From: an uncultured Prevotellaceae bacterium
GTDB taxonomy: Bacteria > Bacteroidota > Bacteroidia > Bacteroidales > Bacteroidaceae
Assembly (NCBI GenBank): GCA_900315105.1
Contig: OMXX01000071.1
Coordinates: 1-19,409 of the forward strand
Length of the DNA stretch: 19,409 nucleotides
Direction of reading: 5' to 3'
How positions within the stretch are numbered: the stretch's first letter is position 1; each line of letters starts with the position of its first letter. Made by a program: the position numbers and the translations under genes. The notes beneath the pieces are model-generated. The model ran no database searches. It was not told the origin of the DNA and saw only the letters and a list, made by a program, of their open reading frames with translations. Below are positions 1 through 6,481 of the stretch, piece by piece.

Positions 1-71
1 CGCACTTACAGCGCTCCTTTAATCACGCATCTATAGAATAACAGCCCTTACGGACTGCCCTATTAGGTGTC

Positions 72-84
72 GGGCTTTCAGCCC
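72..84. repeat. Short hairpin with TTC loop
   Basis: GGGCT-TTC-AGCCC is a perfect 5-bp stem with a three-base loop. It has the same architecture as four hairpins at 3312-3535 (different stem sequence, loop GGA/TCC-like). It sits in gene-free sequence upstream of the BspA-like gene. The rest of 1-200 shows no credible gene. Confidence 0.5.
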
Positions 85-90
85 TCGCTG

Positions 91-149
91 TCTTGAATTA
101 TTCGCTGAAGCTCATCAAGCTGAAGCAAGTCGTCGAACTCGCATTAATT
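91..149 (-). repeat. Dispersed repeat fragment, copy 1
   Basis: Read on the minus strand, this segment contains ACTTGCTTCAGCTTG, then TGAGCTT and GCGAA. The same ordered words, with substitutions, occur on the plus strand at about 3244-3300 and 3551-3620. The three copies are too diverged to be recent and hold no convincing ORF. I read them as remnants of a dispersed intergenic repeat or of a decayed gene. Confidence 0.5.
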
Positions 150-204
150 TTAAGTTTTTTTGTGATTTTTTGAAATAAAATGATAGAATATTATGATTTT
201 TTTG

Positions 205-212
205 TAACTTTG
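205..212 (+). promoter_or_regulatory. Bacteroidetes -7 box for the BspA-like gene
   Basis: TAACTTTG followed by CA matches the Bacteroidetes sigma-ABfr -7 consensus TAnnTTTG. It lies about 75 bp before the ATG at 287. No clean TTTG occurs at the expected 19-21 bp upstream, so the -33 half is weak or absent. The upstream stretch is very A/T-rich. Confidence 0.5.
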
Positions 213-286
213 CACTCTGTAAAATCCGTTACATTAGGACTTTATCTGAATTTTTAAAGAGGTAATTATATTAACATTCAAAAAAA

Positions 287-2545
287 ATGAGAAGAAATTC
301 AATTTCATTGATGCCGGCTGCCTCATGGCTCGGCAAAGTAAAGAGTGCAGCTATCGTGCTGCTCGTCATGCTATTCTCCTCCGCTACTGCATGGGCGGAT
401 GATAGTGGCACATGTGGTGACAACCTGACATGGGTGTTTACGGAGAGCGACCATACGCTTACCATTAGTGGTGAAGGCGATATGTATAATTATAACTCTG
501 CCAATAAAGTGCCTTGGTATAATTATCGCGAACAAATCAAGAAAGTCATATTGCCTAAAGGGCTGACATATATCGGTGGTTACGCTTTCTATAAAGCTAA
601 AGCTCTGATAAAGATAAGTATTCCTGCAAGTGTCAGCGAAATCTCAAACGCTGCTTTTTGTGGCGTGGGGACAAAATACCCTAATGGTTGCACTTTTACC
701 GTTGCCAAAGGAAGCAAACTCACGACTATCCACGGAAATGCATTCAATGGCTACAGAGGCGACATAGATTTGCGTGAATGCACCAATCTGACCGATATCC
801 CAAGATATACATTTCAAAATTACGAGCATGGCACCCTCATGCTACCAGTCAACATATCAACAATCTATAAGGATGCATTTAAAGGTGCAAAATTAGCGAT
901 TCAAGTCTATATTGATTGCAGGAACAGCGTTCTCTATGTCAACGATAAATATAAGGCTGTTAACCTAAAAACAGGACACATGCGGGTGCCTATCAAGTCT
1001 CATCTTAATATTAAAGCTAATAGCAGTAATAGAGTCGATTGCACATGCGTTTCCTTCAATGACATTGCCATGTCATTTGACGTAAATGATACAACCTACG
1101 TCATCTCCCAAAAGCAAGGATTAATTGATCTTGGTGCTAAATTGGCCAAAGAATTACAGAGTATAAGGTTCGAAGACCATAAGGTAAAACTTGCGGCAGA
1201 CCTTAACTTCACAAATATGCCGTTAGACTGTGAGATTACTTCAAATCAAAGAGGAAACTTCATGCCAATCGATATTTATTCATCTTCGATAAATTTCTCA
1301 TTCGATGGGCAGGGACACACAATAAAGGGACTCAAATTCAGCGGTGAAGGAAATGTAGGACTATTCAGCAGCATCGGTAAGTTTGCGATTGTCAAGAACG
1401 TAACCCTTATCGCCCCAAGCTTTAGCGGCACCAATAGTATTGGCGGCATTGCAGGCAATAACAATGGTGGTAGTATTACTAATTGTAGCGTTATTGCTCC
1501 ATCTATAAGTGGCGATTCGTATCTTGGTGGCATTGCAGGCAATAACAAAGGTGGTAGAATTACTAATTGTACCGTTATTGATCCATCTATCAGTGGCACA
1601 GGTTCATTTATAGGTTGCGTCATCGGTAGTGGCAAAATCCCCGAAAGATGCGACTTCGATGTCAGCACGGGACTGGATATTTACGGTGAGGACGTGGATT
1701 ACCCATTTCTTGATGCAAGACTCGCCGATAACAGACCTCTCCTTCATCTGAATCTCGGCTATGGCATAACATCAACCAAAGCCATTACTATCAGAAACTA
1801 CACTATGGGTGAGCTGTACGATAAAATATGGCTTTATGCAAATCGTGCGGGATATGATTTGGTAAATTACAAAAGCGAGGAAGTTACTATCAAGGATAAC
1901 TCGTTCCAAATGCCACAGAAGAACGTGAGTGTTACGGCTGTATGGGAGCCTATGAAGGAGATCAGCCTTAAAGGCAGTCTGATAGAGGGTCTCAACTGGA
2001 CAACTTTCTATTGTGGCGATGCAGGCTATCGTATTAATGAGGAAGAGAATGCCTGTGCCTATACCGCTACGGTGGGTGACGACGTTATTACCTTGCACTT
2101 GCTTGGCAAGGTGATTCCAAAGGGTACTGCCGTTATCATTGTAAGCGAGGACAACGAGATCAACATGATTCGCGATGATGTTTCGGCTGCTGAGTATAGC
2201 GTTAATAACGACCTGCGCGGTGTGGATATTCCTACGCTTCGCACTTCCCTCACCTCTAAAGATGCCAAGACTCTCTATATGCTTAGCAACAAGAACAACA
2301 AGTTCGGTTTCCATAGCTTCGGGGCTACTAATGTTCCTGCTCGCAAGGCATACTTCATCATTTCGTCTTCGGCTAATGCCCGTCCGTTCAGTATGGTATT
2401 TGAGGATGAGACAACTGCCATTCGTCAGTTACGCAAGGCTAATGCTGAATCATCTGTTTACGACTTGAATGGTCGTGCGGTTAACGGCAATAACCTCAAG
2501 CCAGTAATTTACGTTAAGAATGGAAAGAAGATTGTAGTTAAGTAA
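287..2545 (+). CDS. Secreted BspA-like LRR/GLUG repeat protein
   Basis: A 752-residue exported protein, probably a surface adhesin or binding protein; the ligand cannot be read from sequence. Residues 1-38 form a Sec signal peptide with a basic start, a hydrophobic core and an A-W-A end before DDSGTCG. Residues of about 45-240 carry BspA-type (LRR_5) leucine-rich repeats with words such as YIGGYAFYKA and SVSEISNAAFCG. Residues 384-440 hold two tandem 28-residue GLUG-like repeats starting GGIAGNN (84-nt period at DNA level). Residues of about 503-555 resemble an InlB/Listeria-Bacteroides repeat ending in VSVTAVW. Residues 558-705 are a beta-rich module often seen in Bacteroidales surface proteins. 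The last 30 residues (VYDLNGR...YVKNGKK) resemble a type IX secretion sorting tail and match the tail of the M6 protease in this window. The ATG at 287 is chosen because it gives the complete signal peptide. An 80-bp palindrome begins directly after the stop. Confidence 0.87.
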   Translation: MRRNSISLMPAASWLGKVKSAAIVLLVMLFSSATAWADDSGTCGDNLTWVFTESDHTLTISGEGDMYNYNSANKVPWYNYREQIKKVILPKGLTYIGGYAFYKAKALIKISIPASVSEISNAAFCGVGTKYPNGCTFTVAKGSKLTTIHGNAFNGYRGDIDLRECTNLTDIPRYTFQNYEHGTLMLPVNISTIYKDAFKGAKLAIQVYIDCRNSVLYVNDKYKAVNLKTGHMRVPIKSHLNIKANSSNRVDCTCVSFNDIAMSFDVNDTTYVISQKQGLIDLGAKLAKELQSIRFEDHKVKLAADLNFTNMPLDCEITSNQRGNFMPIDIYSSSINFSFDGQGHTIKGLKFSGEGNVGLFSSIGKFAIVKNVTLIAPSFSGTNSIGGIAGNNNGGSITNCSVIAPSISGDSYLGGIAGNNKGGRITNCTVIDPSISGTGSFIGCVIGSGKIPERCDFDVSTGLDIYGEDVDYPFLDARLADNRPLLHLNLGYGITSTKAITIRNYTMGELYDKIWLYANRAGYDLVNYKSEEVTIKDNSFQMPQKNVSVTAVWEPMKEISLKGSLIEGLNWTTFYCGDAGYRINEEENACAYTATVGDDVITLHLLGKVIPKGTAVIIVSEDNEINMIRDDVSAAEYSVNNDLRGVDIPTLRTSLTSKDAKTLYMLSNKNNKFGFHSFGATNVPARKAYFIISSSANARPFSMVFEDETTAIRQLRKANAESSVYDLNGRAVNGNNLKPVIYVKNGKKIVVK

Positions 2546-2546
2546 T

Positions 2547-2626
2547 GGCCTCTCCCCCCGCCCTGACACATACTCCGATGTTATCAACATCGGACTTCCC
2601 CCGTAGGGAGGGCGGGGGGAGAGGCC
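2547..2626. repeat. 80-bp palindromic element, copy A
   Basis: Perfect 18-bp outer arms, GGCCTCTCCCCCCGCCCT at 2547-2564 and its reverse complement at 2609-2626, enclose a second perfect hairpin: TCCGATGTT, loop ATC, AACATCGGA at 2574-2594. The element starts one base after the BspA-like stop codon. A nearly identical copy in the opposite orientation is at 14136-14205 inside trmO, so this is a mobile or dispersed element rather than only a terminator. As RNA it would fold very stably and could also stop or protect the BspA transcript. No T-run follows it. Confidence 0.9.
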
Positions 2627-2641
2627 GCTAATTATAAGAAT

Positions 2642-2809
2642 ATGAAAAAGGAATATATAGAGCCAACTATGCGCTTGGCTAATCTGAGACATAAATATCA
2701 TCTCCTACAAAGTAGCGCAAAACCAAATATCTATCAGCTGAGCGATAAGCCATTCGGCACATACGATGATGATGATGATGAGATTGTCGATGATGATGAT
2801 GTGATATAA
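2642..2809 (+). CDS. Small Asp-tailed peptide 1 (55 aa), unknown function
   Basis: A 55-residue ORF starting MKKEYIEP. It is not a recognised family to me. It aligns without gaps to the next ORF over the first 25 residues: Tyr5, Ile6, Pro8, Leu15, Leu21-Leu22 and Ser25 are shared. Both end in an Asp-rich tail closing with D-D-V-I. Here the tail (residues 42-55) has five Asp, then EIV, then four Asp. No signal peptide or membrane segment is visible. Every Asp in the tail is encoded by GAT. The ORF lies 15 bp after the palindromic element and is probably transcribed from the BspA-like promoter. Conservation of the N-terminal pattern between two neighbouring ORFs is the main argument that it is a real gene; the ribosome site (ATAAGAAT) is weak. 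Confidence 0.62.
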   Translation: MKKEYIEPTMRLANLRHKYHLLQSSAKPNIYQLSDKPFGTYDDDDDEIVDDDDVI

Positions 2810-2811
2810 TT

Positions 2812-2976
2812 ATGAAAAGAGAATATATAAAGCCTTGCATTAGCGTGGAAAGGCTGACAAATGGCAACTCACTGCTCGCTGGTAGTATTAGTGACCCTTA
2901 CGATCAGCACAACAGTACACATATCCCGATATACCCGGGAGATGATGATACTATCGATGAGGATGATGTGATATAA
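2812..2976 (+). CDS. Small Asp-tailed peptide 2 (54 aa), paralogue of the preceding ORF
   Basis: A 54-residue ORF starting MKREYIKP, only two bases after the stop of its paralogue, which suggests translational coupling. It shares the pattern K-x-E-Y-I-x-P, Leu15, LL at 21-22 and Ser25; here the LL motif reads LLAGS. It ends with the acidic tail DDDTIDEDDVI. The middle (residues 26-43) differs from the first peptide and is polar, with two His and a Pro-Tyr-Pro. Function is unknown. Possibilities are a precursor peptide, a secreted or surface-associated acidic peptide, or a metal-binding peptide, none of which the sequence decides. A good intrinsic terminator follows at 2998, so the BspA-like gene and both peptides could form one transcript. 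Confidence 0.62.
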   Translation: MKREYIKPCISVERLTNGNSLLAGSISDPYDQHNSTHIPIYPGDDDTIDEDDVI

Positions 2977-2997
2977 TCACGCAATATCATTAATAAC

Positions 2998-3037
2998 ATA
3001 ACCTGCATTCCCATTTTGGGAACGCAGGTTATTTTTA
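2998..3037 (+). terminator. Intrinsic terminator of the BspA/peptide transcript
   Basis: ATAACCTGC at 2998-3006 pairs with GCAGGTTAT at 3024-3032; the stem continues as TTCCC/GGGAA after one A-C mismatch and closes on an ATTTT loop. A T-run follows at 3032-3036. It is 21 bp after the stop of peptide 2. Confidence 0.85.
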
Positions 3038-3243
3038 TGTGGGTTGGTTACAAAACGCAAAGACGCAAAGGGTGGTCTGAACACGGAAAAACACGGAAGG
3101 AACGGAAATGTCCATGCGTGAAAAATTAATGCGACATTAACGTGAAATTCGTGAAAATTAATGTTTCCTCACGGAGTGAGACATATAATACCGCATTCAA
3201 GTTTTGTAAATTCGGAACGTCGAAGAGGTCGGCGGCCGAAAGG

Positions 3244-3300
3244 GACTTGCGCAGCTTGATGAGTATTGCGACTTGCTTCTGCTTGTTAAGCCTTAGCGAA
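3244..3300 (+). repeat. Dispersed repeat fragment, copy 2
   Basis: Contains ACTTGCTTCTGCTTG, then TTAAGCC and TTAGCGAA, matching the ordered words of the copies at 91-149 (opposite strand) and 3551-3620. An internal near-repeat (GACTTGCGCAGCTTGATGAG) precedes it. Confidence 0.5.
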
Positions 3301-3311
3301 AAATAAAGCCA

Positions 3312-3535
3312 ATTGCCTGGAAGGCAATACTATGAGTAACCGAGGTGCATACTCGACGAAGGAGAGGATGCCCTCGGATATAAGACAGGGACTATATTCA
3401 TCAGCCTGGAAGGCTGTACCTGATTGGTGATGTACTGCCCTCCAGGCAGTAGTGGGGATTGGCGCTATATCCCCCGCACATCCTCGTTTTCACTCGTATG
3501 TACGGGGTTACGAATAGTACTGTCTTCCAGACAGT
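3312..3535. repeat. Four hairpins with covarying stems
   Basis: Four short palindromes: ATTGCCT-GGA-AGGCAAT (3312-3328), CAGCCT-GGA-AGGCTG (3402-3416), TACTGCC-CTCCA-GGCAGTA (3433-3451) and ACTGTCT-TCC-AGACAGT (3519-3535). Stems differ in sequence but remain perfectly paired, and the loop stays GGA/TCC-like. A related hairpin is at 72-84. They look like REP-type dispersed palindromes. Confidence 0.7.
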
Positions 3536-3550
3536 TTCGGACAAGCGACC

Positions 3551-3620
3551 GTCTTGCTGATGAGCATAGCGAAGAACTTGCTTTAGCTTGTTGAACTTTG
3601 CGAAAAAACTTGAATTAATG
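3551..3620 (+). repeat. Dispersed repeat fragment, copy 3
   Basis: Contains ACTTGCTTTAGCTTG, TTGAACTTTGCGAA and then ACTTGAATTAATG, closely matching the reverse complement of 91-149, including the trailing TTCAAG-like end. Non-coding as far as can be seen. Confidence 0.5.
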
Positions 3621-3781
3621 AGGAATTAATGTGACATTAACGGACATTAATGTGGAAAGCAAAACGAGCGCAAGCGAGCATATCCGTGTTTTTAGTGTCT
3701 TCCGTGGTCAAAAGAAAAGGTAAACGGATTTATCTGATTTATCCGTTTTTTTTTGATTTTCAACGTTCTGACAACATAAAA

Positions 3782-3811
3782 GAGCCACATAACCTCACGG
3801 TTATGCGGCTC
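3782..3811 (-). terminator. Hairpin, possible minus-strand terminator
   Basis: GAGCCACATAACC pairs with GGTTATGCGGCTC around a TCAC loop, with a single A-C mismatch. On the minus strand the stem is followed by TTTTATG, so it fits a terminator for transcription arriving from glnN, about 200 bp downstream of that gene's stop. On the plus strand no T-run follows. Confidence 0.55.
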
Positions 3812-3864
3812 AGCAAACTTAAACAACCAATAAAAGAAATAGATTGTTTATTTGTATCTTTTAA

Positions 3865-4000
3865 GTGAATAGTGAATAACGAATAGATAATAATACTTAG
3901 TGAAAAATACTGCTGTCGCCGTGTGGGAAGCATAACGAATACCTCATGTCGGTGGCAACCAGTATTAAGTATTATTCGTTATTCACTTTTCTCTATTCAC
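3865..4000. repeat. 136-bp imperfect inverted repeat downstream of glnN
   Basis: The left arm (from GTGAATAGTGAATAACGAATA, shown here to 3901) and the right arm ending at 4000 are inverted copies. Read in the same sense the arms share GTGAATAG, GTGAATAACGAATA and ATACTTA, with small indels. The inner part also pairs partly (ATACTG with CAGTAT). It ends 9 bp before the glnN stop codon. It may act as a terminator or transcript-end structure, or be a small non-autonomous element. Confidence 0.7.
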
Positions 4001-4008
4001 TAATCAAA

Positions 4009-6195
4009 CTAGCGGATGAAGAGCATCTCACGATACTTAGGAAGTGTCCAAACCTCGTCATCTACCTTAGCCTCGAGCTTGTCGATGTGGTAACGGATCT
4101 GATCCATAAGTGGCTCAACGGTATCGTGGTATGCGATTGCCTTCTCACGCTCAGACTCAATCTTGTTAGCTACGCGACGTGACTCTGTGAGTGCCTCGCA
4201 ACCTTCCTCGATTGCCTTAACACGCTCTGAAATCTCAGAGATAAGAGCGAGGTTGCTTGCAGCAAGTACCTTGAACTCGTCGTCGCTGAGGATAGCCTTG
4301 AGGGCTGCCACATTCTGAGCGAGCTTTGTCTGGTAAGCTACAACCTGTGGGATGATATGGTTGATAGAGAGGTCGCCGAAGATACGTGCCTCAATCTGAA
4401 TCTTCTTTGTATAGGTCTCCCACTTGATCTCGTTACGAGCTGCAAGTTCCTTGGCGTTCATAACGTTGAGTGACTCAAACATCTCGATTGACTCCTTGTC
4501 AAGGTAACGGTCGAAGATCAGCGGACAAGACTTCTCTACGTCAAGACCACGCTTTGTAGCCTCTTCTACCCACTCATCAGAATAGCCGTTGCCGTTGAAG
4601 CGGATAGGCTTACAGGTCTTGATATCATCACGGAGAACAGAGATGATAGCTGCGTGGAGGTCCTTACCACCTGCTACGAGAGCATCAACACGCTTCTTGA
4701 AGTTTACGAGAGCCTCAGCAACAGCAGAGTTGAGGGCGATCATTGCTGATGCACAGTTAGCCTCAGAACCTACTGCACGGAACTCGAAACGGTTACCTGT
4801 GAAGGCGAATGGAGATGTACGGTTACGGTCGGTGTTATCAATGAGGAGCTCAGGAATAGATGGGATGTCGAGCTTGAAACCTGCCTTGCCAGCGATAGCG
4901 ATTGTATCATCCTTTGAGTTCTCAAGGTGATCGAGCACCTCTGTGAGCTGCTTGCCAAGGAATGAAGAAACGATTGCTGGAGGTGCCTCGTTAGCTCCAA
5001 GACGGTGAGCGTTGGTAGCTGACATGATAGAAGCCTTGAGCAAACCGTTGTGCTTATATACACCCATGAGAGTCTCTACGATGAATGTAACGAAGCGGAG
5101 GTTGCCTACCTCGTCCTTTGCAGGAGCGTGGAGGAGGATACCAGTATCGGTAGAGAGTGACCAGTTGTTGTGCTTACCAGAACCGTTAACGCCGTCGAAT
5201 GGCTTTTCGTGGAGGAGGCAGCGGAAACCGTGATGACGAGCCACCTTCTTCATGAGTGACATGATGAGCATGTTGTGGTCAACAGCGAGGTTTGTCTCCT
5301 CGAAGATAGGAGCAAGCTCGAACTGGTTAGGAGCCACCTCATTGTGGCGTGTCTTACAAGGGATGCCAAGCTCGAGAGCCTGAATCTCAAGGTCGCGCAT
5401 AAATGCACTTACACGCTCTGGGATAGAACCGAAGTAGTGGTCGTCCATCTGCTGATCCTTAGCAGAAGAGTGTCCCATAAGGGTACGGCCAGTAAGGAGG
5501 AGGTCAGGACGTGCAGAATAGAGGCCCTCGTCAACGAGGAAGTACTCCTGCTCCCAACCGAGGTTTGACTGTACCTTCTTAACATCAGGGTTGAAGTACT
5601 TAACAACGTCGGTTGCAGCCTTGTCAACAGCATGGAGAGCCTTGAGAAGAGGTGTCTTGTAGTCAAGAGCCTCACCTGTGTATGAGATGAAGACAGTAGG
5701 AATCATCAGAGTATCGCCGATGACGAATACTGGTGATGTAGGATCCCAGGCAGAATAACCACGTGCCTCGAAAGTAGAACGGATACCGCCAGATGGGAAA
5801 GAAGATGCGTCTGGCTCCTGCTGTACGAGTGACTTACCCTCGAACTCCTCGATCATGCCACCCTTCCAGTCGTGCTCAACGAATGCGTCGTGCTTCTCGG
5901 CTGTGGTGTCGGTAAGAGGCTGGAACCAGTGAGTACAATGTGTTACGCCAAGCTCCATAGCCCACTTCTTCATGCCTTCAGCTACCTTGTCGGCAGTTGC
6001 ACGATCAAGTGGTGCGCCATTGTCGATTACGTCAAGCATCTTGTCATAGACCTTCTTAGGAAGATACTTGAACATCTTCTGCTTGTTGAATACGTACTTG
6101 CCGAAGAACTCCGATGGACGCTCTGCCGGTGCTGGGATTTCGATTGGCTTCTTCTTGAAAGCCTCAGCGACTACCTGAAATCTTAAATTTGCCAT
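4009..6195 (-). CDS. glnN: Type III glutamine synthetase (GSIII)
   Basis: A 728-residue glutamine synthetase of the GSIII class, which makes glutamine from glutamate, ammonium and ATP in the cytoplasm. Length fits GSIII (about 700-730) rather than GSI (about 470). Visible catalytic elements are the metal-binding E-x-E in GWEQEYFLVD (213-222), HNEVAPNQFELAP (284-296), the ammonia/glutamate region NGSGKHNNWS (337-346) and the Arg-rich phosphate segment NRTSPFAFTGNRFEFR (from about 455). The C-terminal third is helical and charged, as expected for the class. The start at 6195 (MANLRFQ) is the natural one and has promoter boxes 60-150 bp upstream. Its neighbours on the same strand are an outer-membrane protein, dapL and dapF, with PII/amtB/asnB beyond, so it belongs to a nitrogen-assimilation region. 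The nearest upstream gene ends 286 bp away, so glnN probably has its own promoter. Confidence 0.98.
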   Translation of the reverse strand: MANLRFQVVAEAFKKKPIEIPAPAERPSEFFGKYVFNKQKMFKYLPKKVYDKMLDVIDNGAPLDRATADKVAEGMKKWAMELGVTHCTHWFQPLTDTTAEKHDAFVEHDWKGGMIEEFEGKSLVQQEPDASSFPSGGIRSTFEARGYSAWDPTSPVFVIGDTLMIPTVFISYTGEALDYKTPLLKALHAVDKAATDVVKYFNPDVKKVQSNLGWEQEYFLVDEGLYSARPDLLLTGRTLMGHSSAKDQQMDDHYFGSIPERVSAFMRDLEIQALELGIPCKTRHNEVAPNQFELAPIFEETNLAVDHNMLIMSLMKKVARHHGFRCLLHEKPFDGVNGSGKHNNWSLSTDTGILLHAPAKDEVGNLRFVTFIVETLMGVYKHNGLLKASIMSATNAHRLGANEAPPAIVSSFLGKQLTEVLDHLENSKDDTIAIAGKAGFKLDIPSIPELLIDNTDRNRTSPFAFTGNRFEFRAVGSEANCASAMIALNSAVAEALVNFKKRVDALVAGGKDLHAAIISVLRDDIKTCKPIRFNGNGYSDEWVEEATKRGLDVEKSCPLIFDRYLDKESIEMFESLNVMNAKELAARNEIKWETYTKKIQIEARIFGDLSINHIIPQVVAYQTKLAQNVAALKAILSDDEFKVLAASNLALISEISERVKAIEEGCEALTESRRVANKIESEREKAIAYHDTVEPLMDQIRYHIDKLEAKVDDEVWTLPKYREMLFIR

Positions 6196-6225
6196 TGTCT
6201 TAATCTTTTATTGAGCCTCTTGCCA

Positions 6226-6246
6226 TCTCTCCCAAAACGGGAGAGA
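6226..6246 (-). other. Hairpin in the glnN leader
   Basis: TCTCTCCC, loop AAAAC, GGGAGAGA: a perfect 8-bp stem ending 31 bp before the glnN start codon. It lies in the 5' leader if either proposed promoter is used, so it could affect transcript stability or translation. Similar TCTCCC/GGGAGA hairpins are at 11616-11646. Confidence 0.5.
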
Positions 6247-6256
6247 CTTTGAGGGG

Positions 6257-6347
6257 CAAAGTTATAAAATCTGTTGTTTTTTTCCTAAATAACTTTTGGT
6301 CTAAGTTTGCGAGTGCAAAATTAGTGATTTTTTATGAGTTAACCAAA
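6257..6347 (-). promoter_or_regulatory. glnN promoter region, two candidate -7 boxes
   Basis: On the minus strand, TTTG at 6347-6344 and TAATTTTG at 6323-6316 are separated by 20 bp, matching the Bacteroidetes promoter consensus. A second -7-like box, TAACTTTG, is at 6264-6257 without a clear -33 partner. The first is the better candidate and gives a leader of about 115 nt. Confidence 0.65.
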
Positions 6348-6351
6348 TTTT

Positions 6352-6481
6352 GAGAGTGAAGAGTTAAGAGTGAACAGTGAAGAATTTAAGTTACATTTCA
6401 TAAGAAAGGGTTTCTGAATGCTTTTAAGTTATAAAACAAACTCAAATTATTCACTCTTCACTATTCTCTTTTCACTTTCTC
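6352..6481. repeat. 130-bp imperfect inverted repeat upstream of glnN
   Basis: The left arm (from GAGAGTGAAGAGTTAAGAG) and the right arm (ending in CTATTCTCTTTTCACTTTCT) are inverted near-copies built from GAGTGAA/TTCACTC words. It fills the space between the porin-like gene's stop codon (6482) and the glnN -33 box. It probably serves as transcript end for the upstream gene; the similar style to 3865-4000 suggests a dispersed family. Confidence 0.6.

Larger units (their letters stand above)
3038..3781. other. Gene-free region with short hairpins and repeat fragments
   Basis: About 740 bp without a credible gene. It contains short A-rich direct repeats (CGCAAAGACGCAAAGG; AACACGGAAAAACACGGAAGG near 3050-3105), several ATTAATG/GACATTAA words near 3125-3165 and 3615-3650, four palindromic hairpins (3312-3535) and two copies of a dispersed repeat (3244-3300, 3551-3620). 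The open frame at 3650-3868 has no homology I recognise, is compositionally like its surroundings and runs through two hairpin structures, so I do not call it. Confidence 0.7.

Noticed and set aside
1276..1668. Minus-strand open frame of 130 codons with repeated PLLLPAMPP words
   Set aside because: It is the antisense shadow of the GLUG repeats of the BspA-like gene; the repetition comes from the sense-strand repeat.
3650..3868. Plus-strand open frame of 72 codons
   Set aside because: It runs through a hairpin and into a large inverted repeat, has no recognisable motif and no ribosome site; treated as non-coding.
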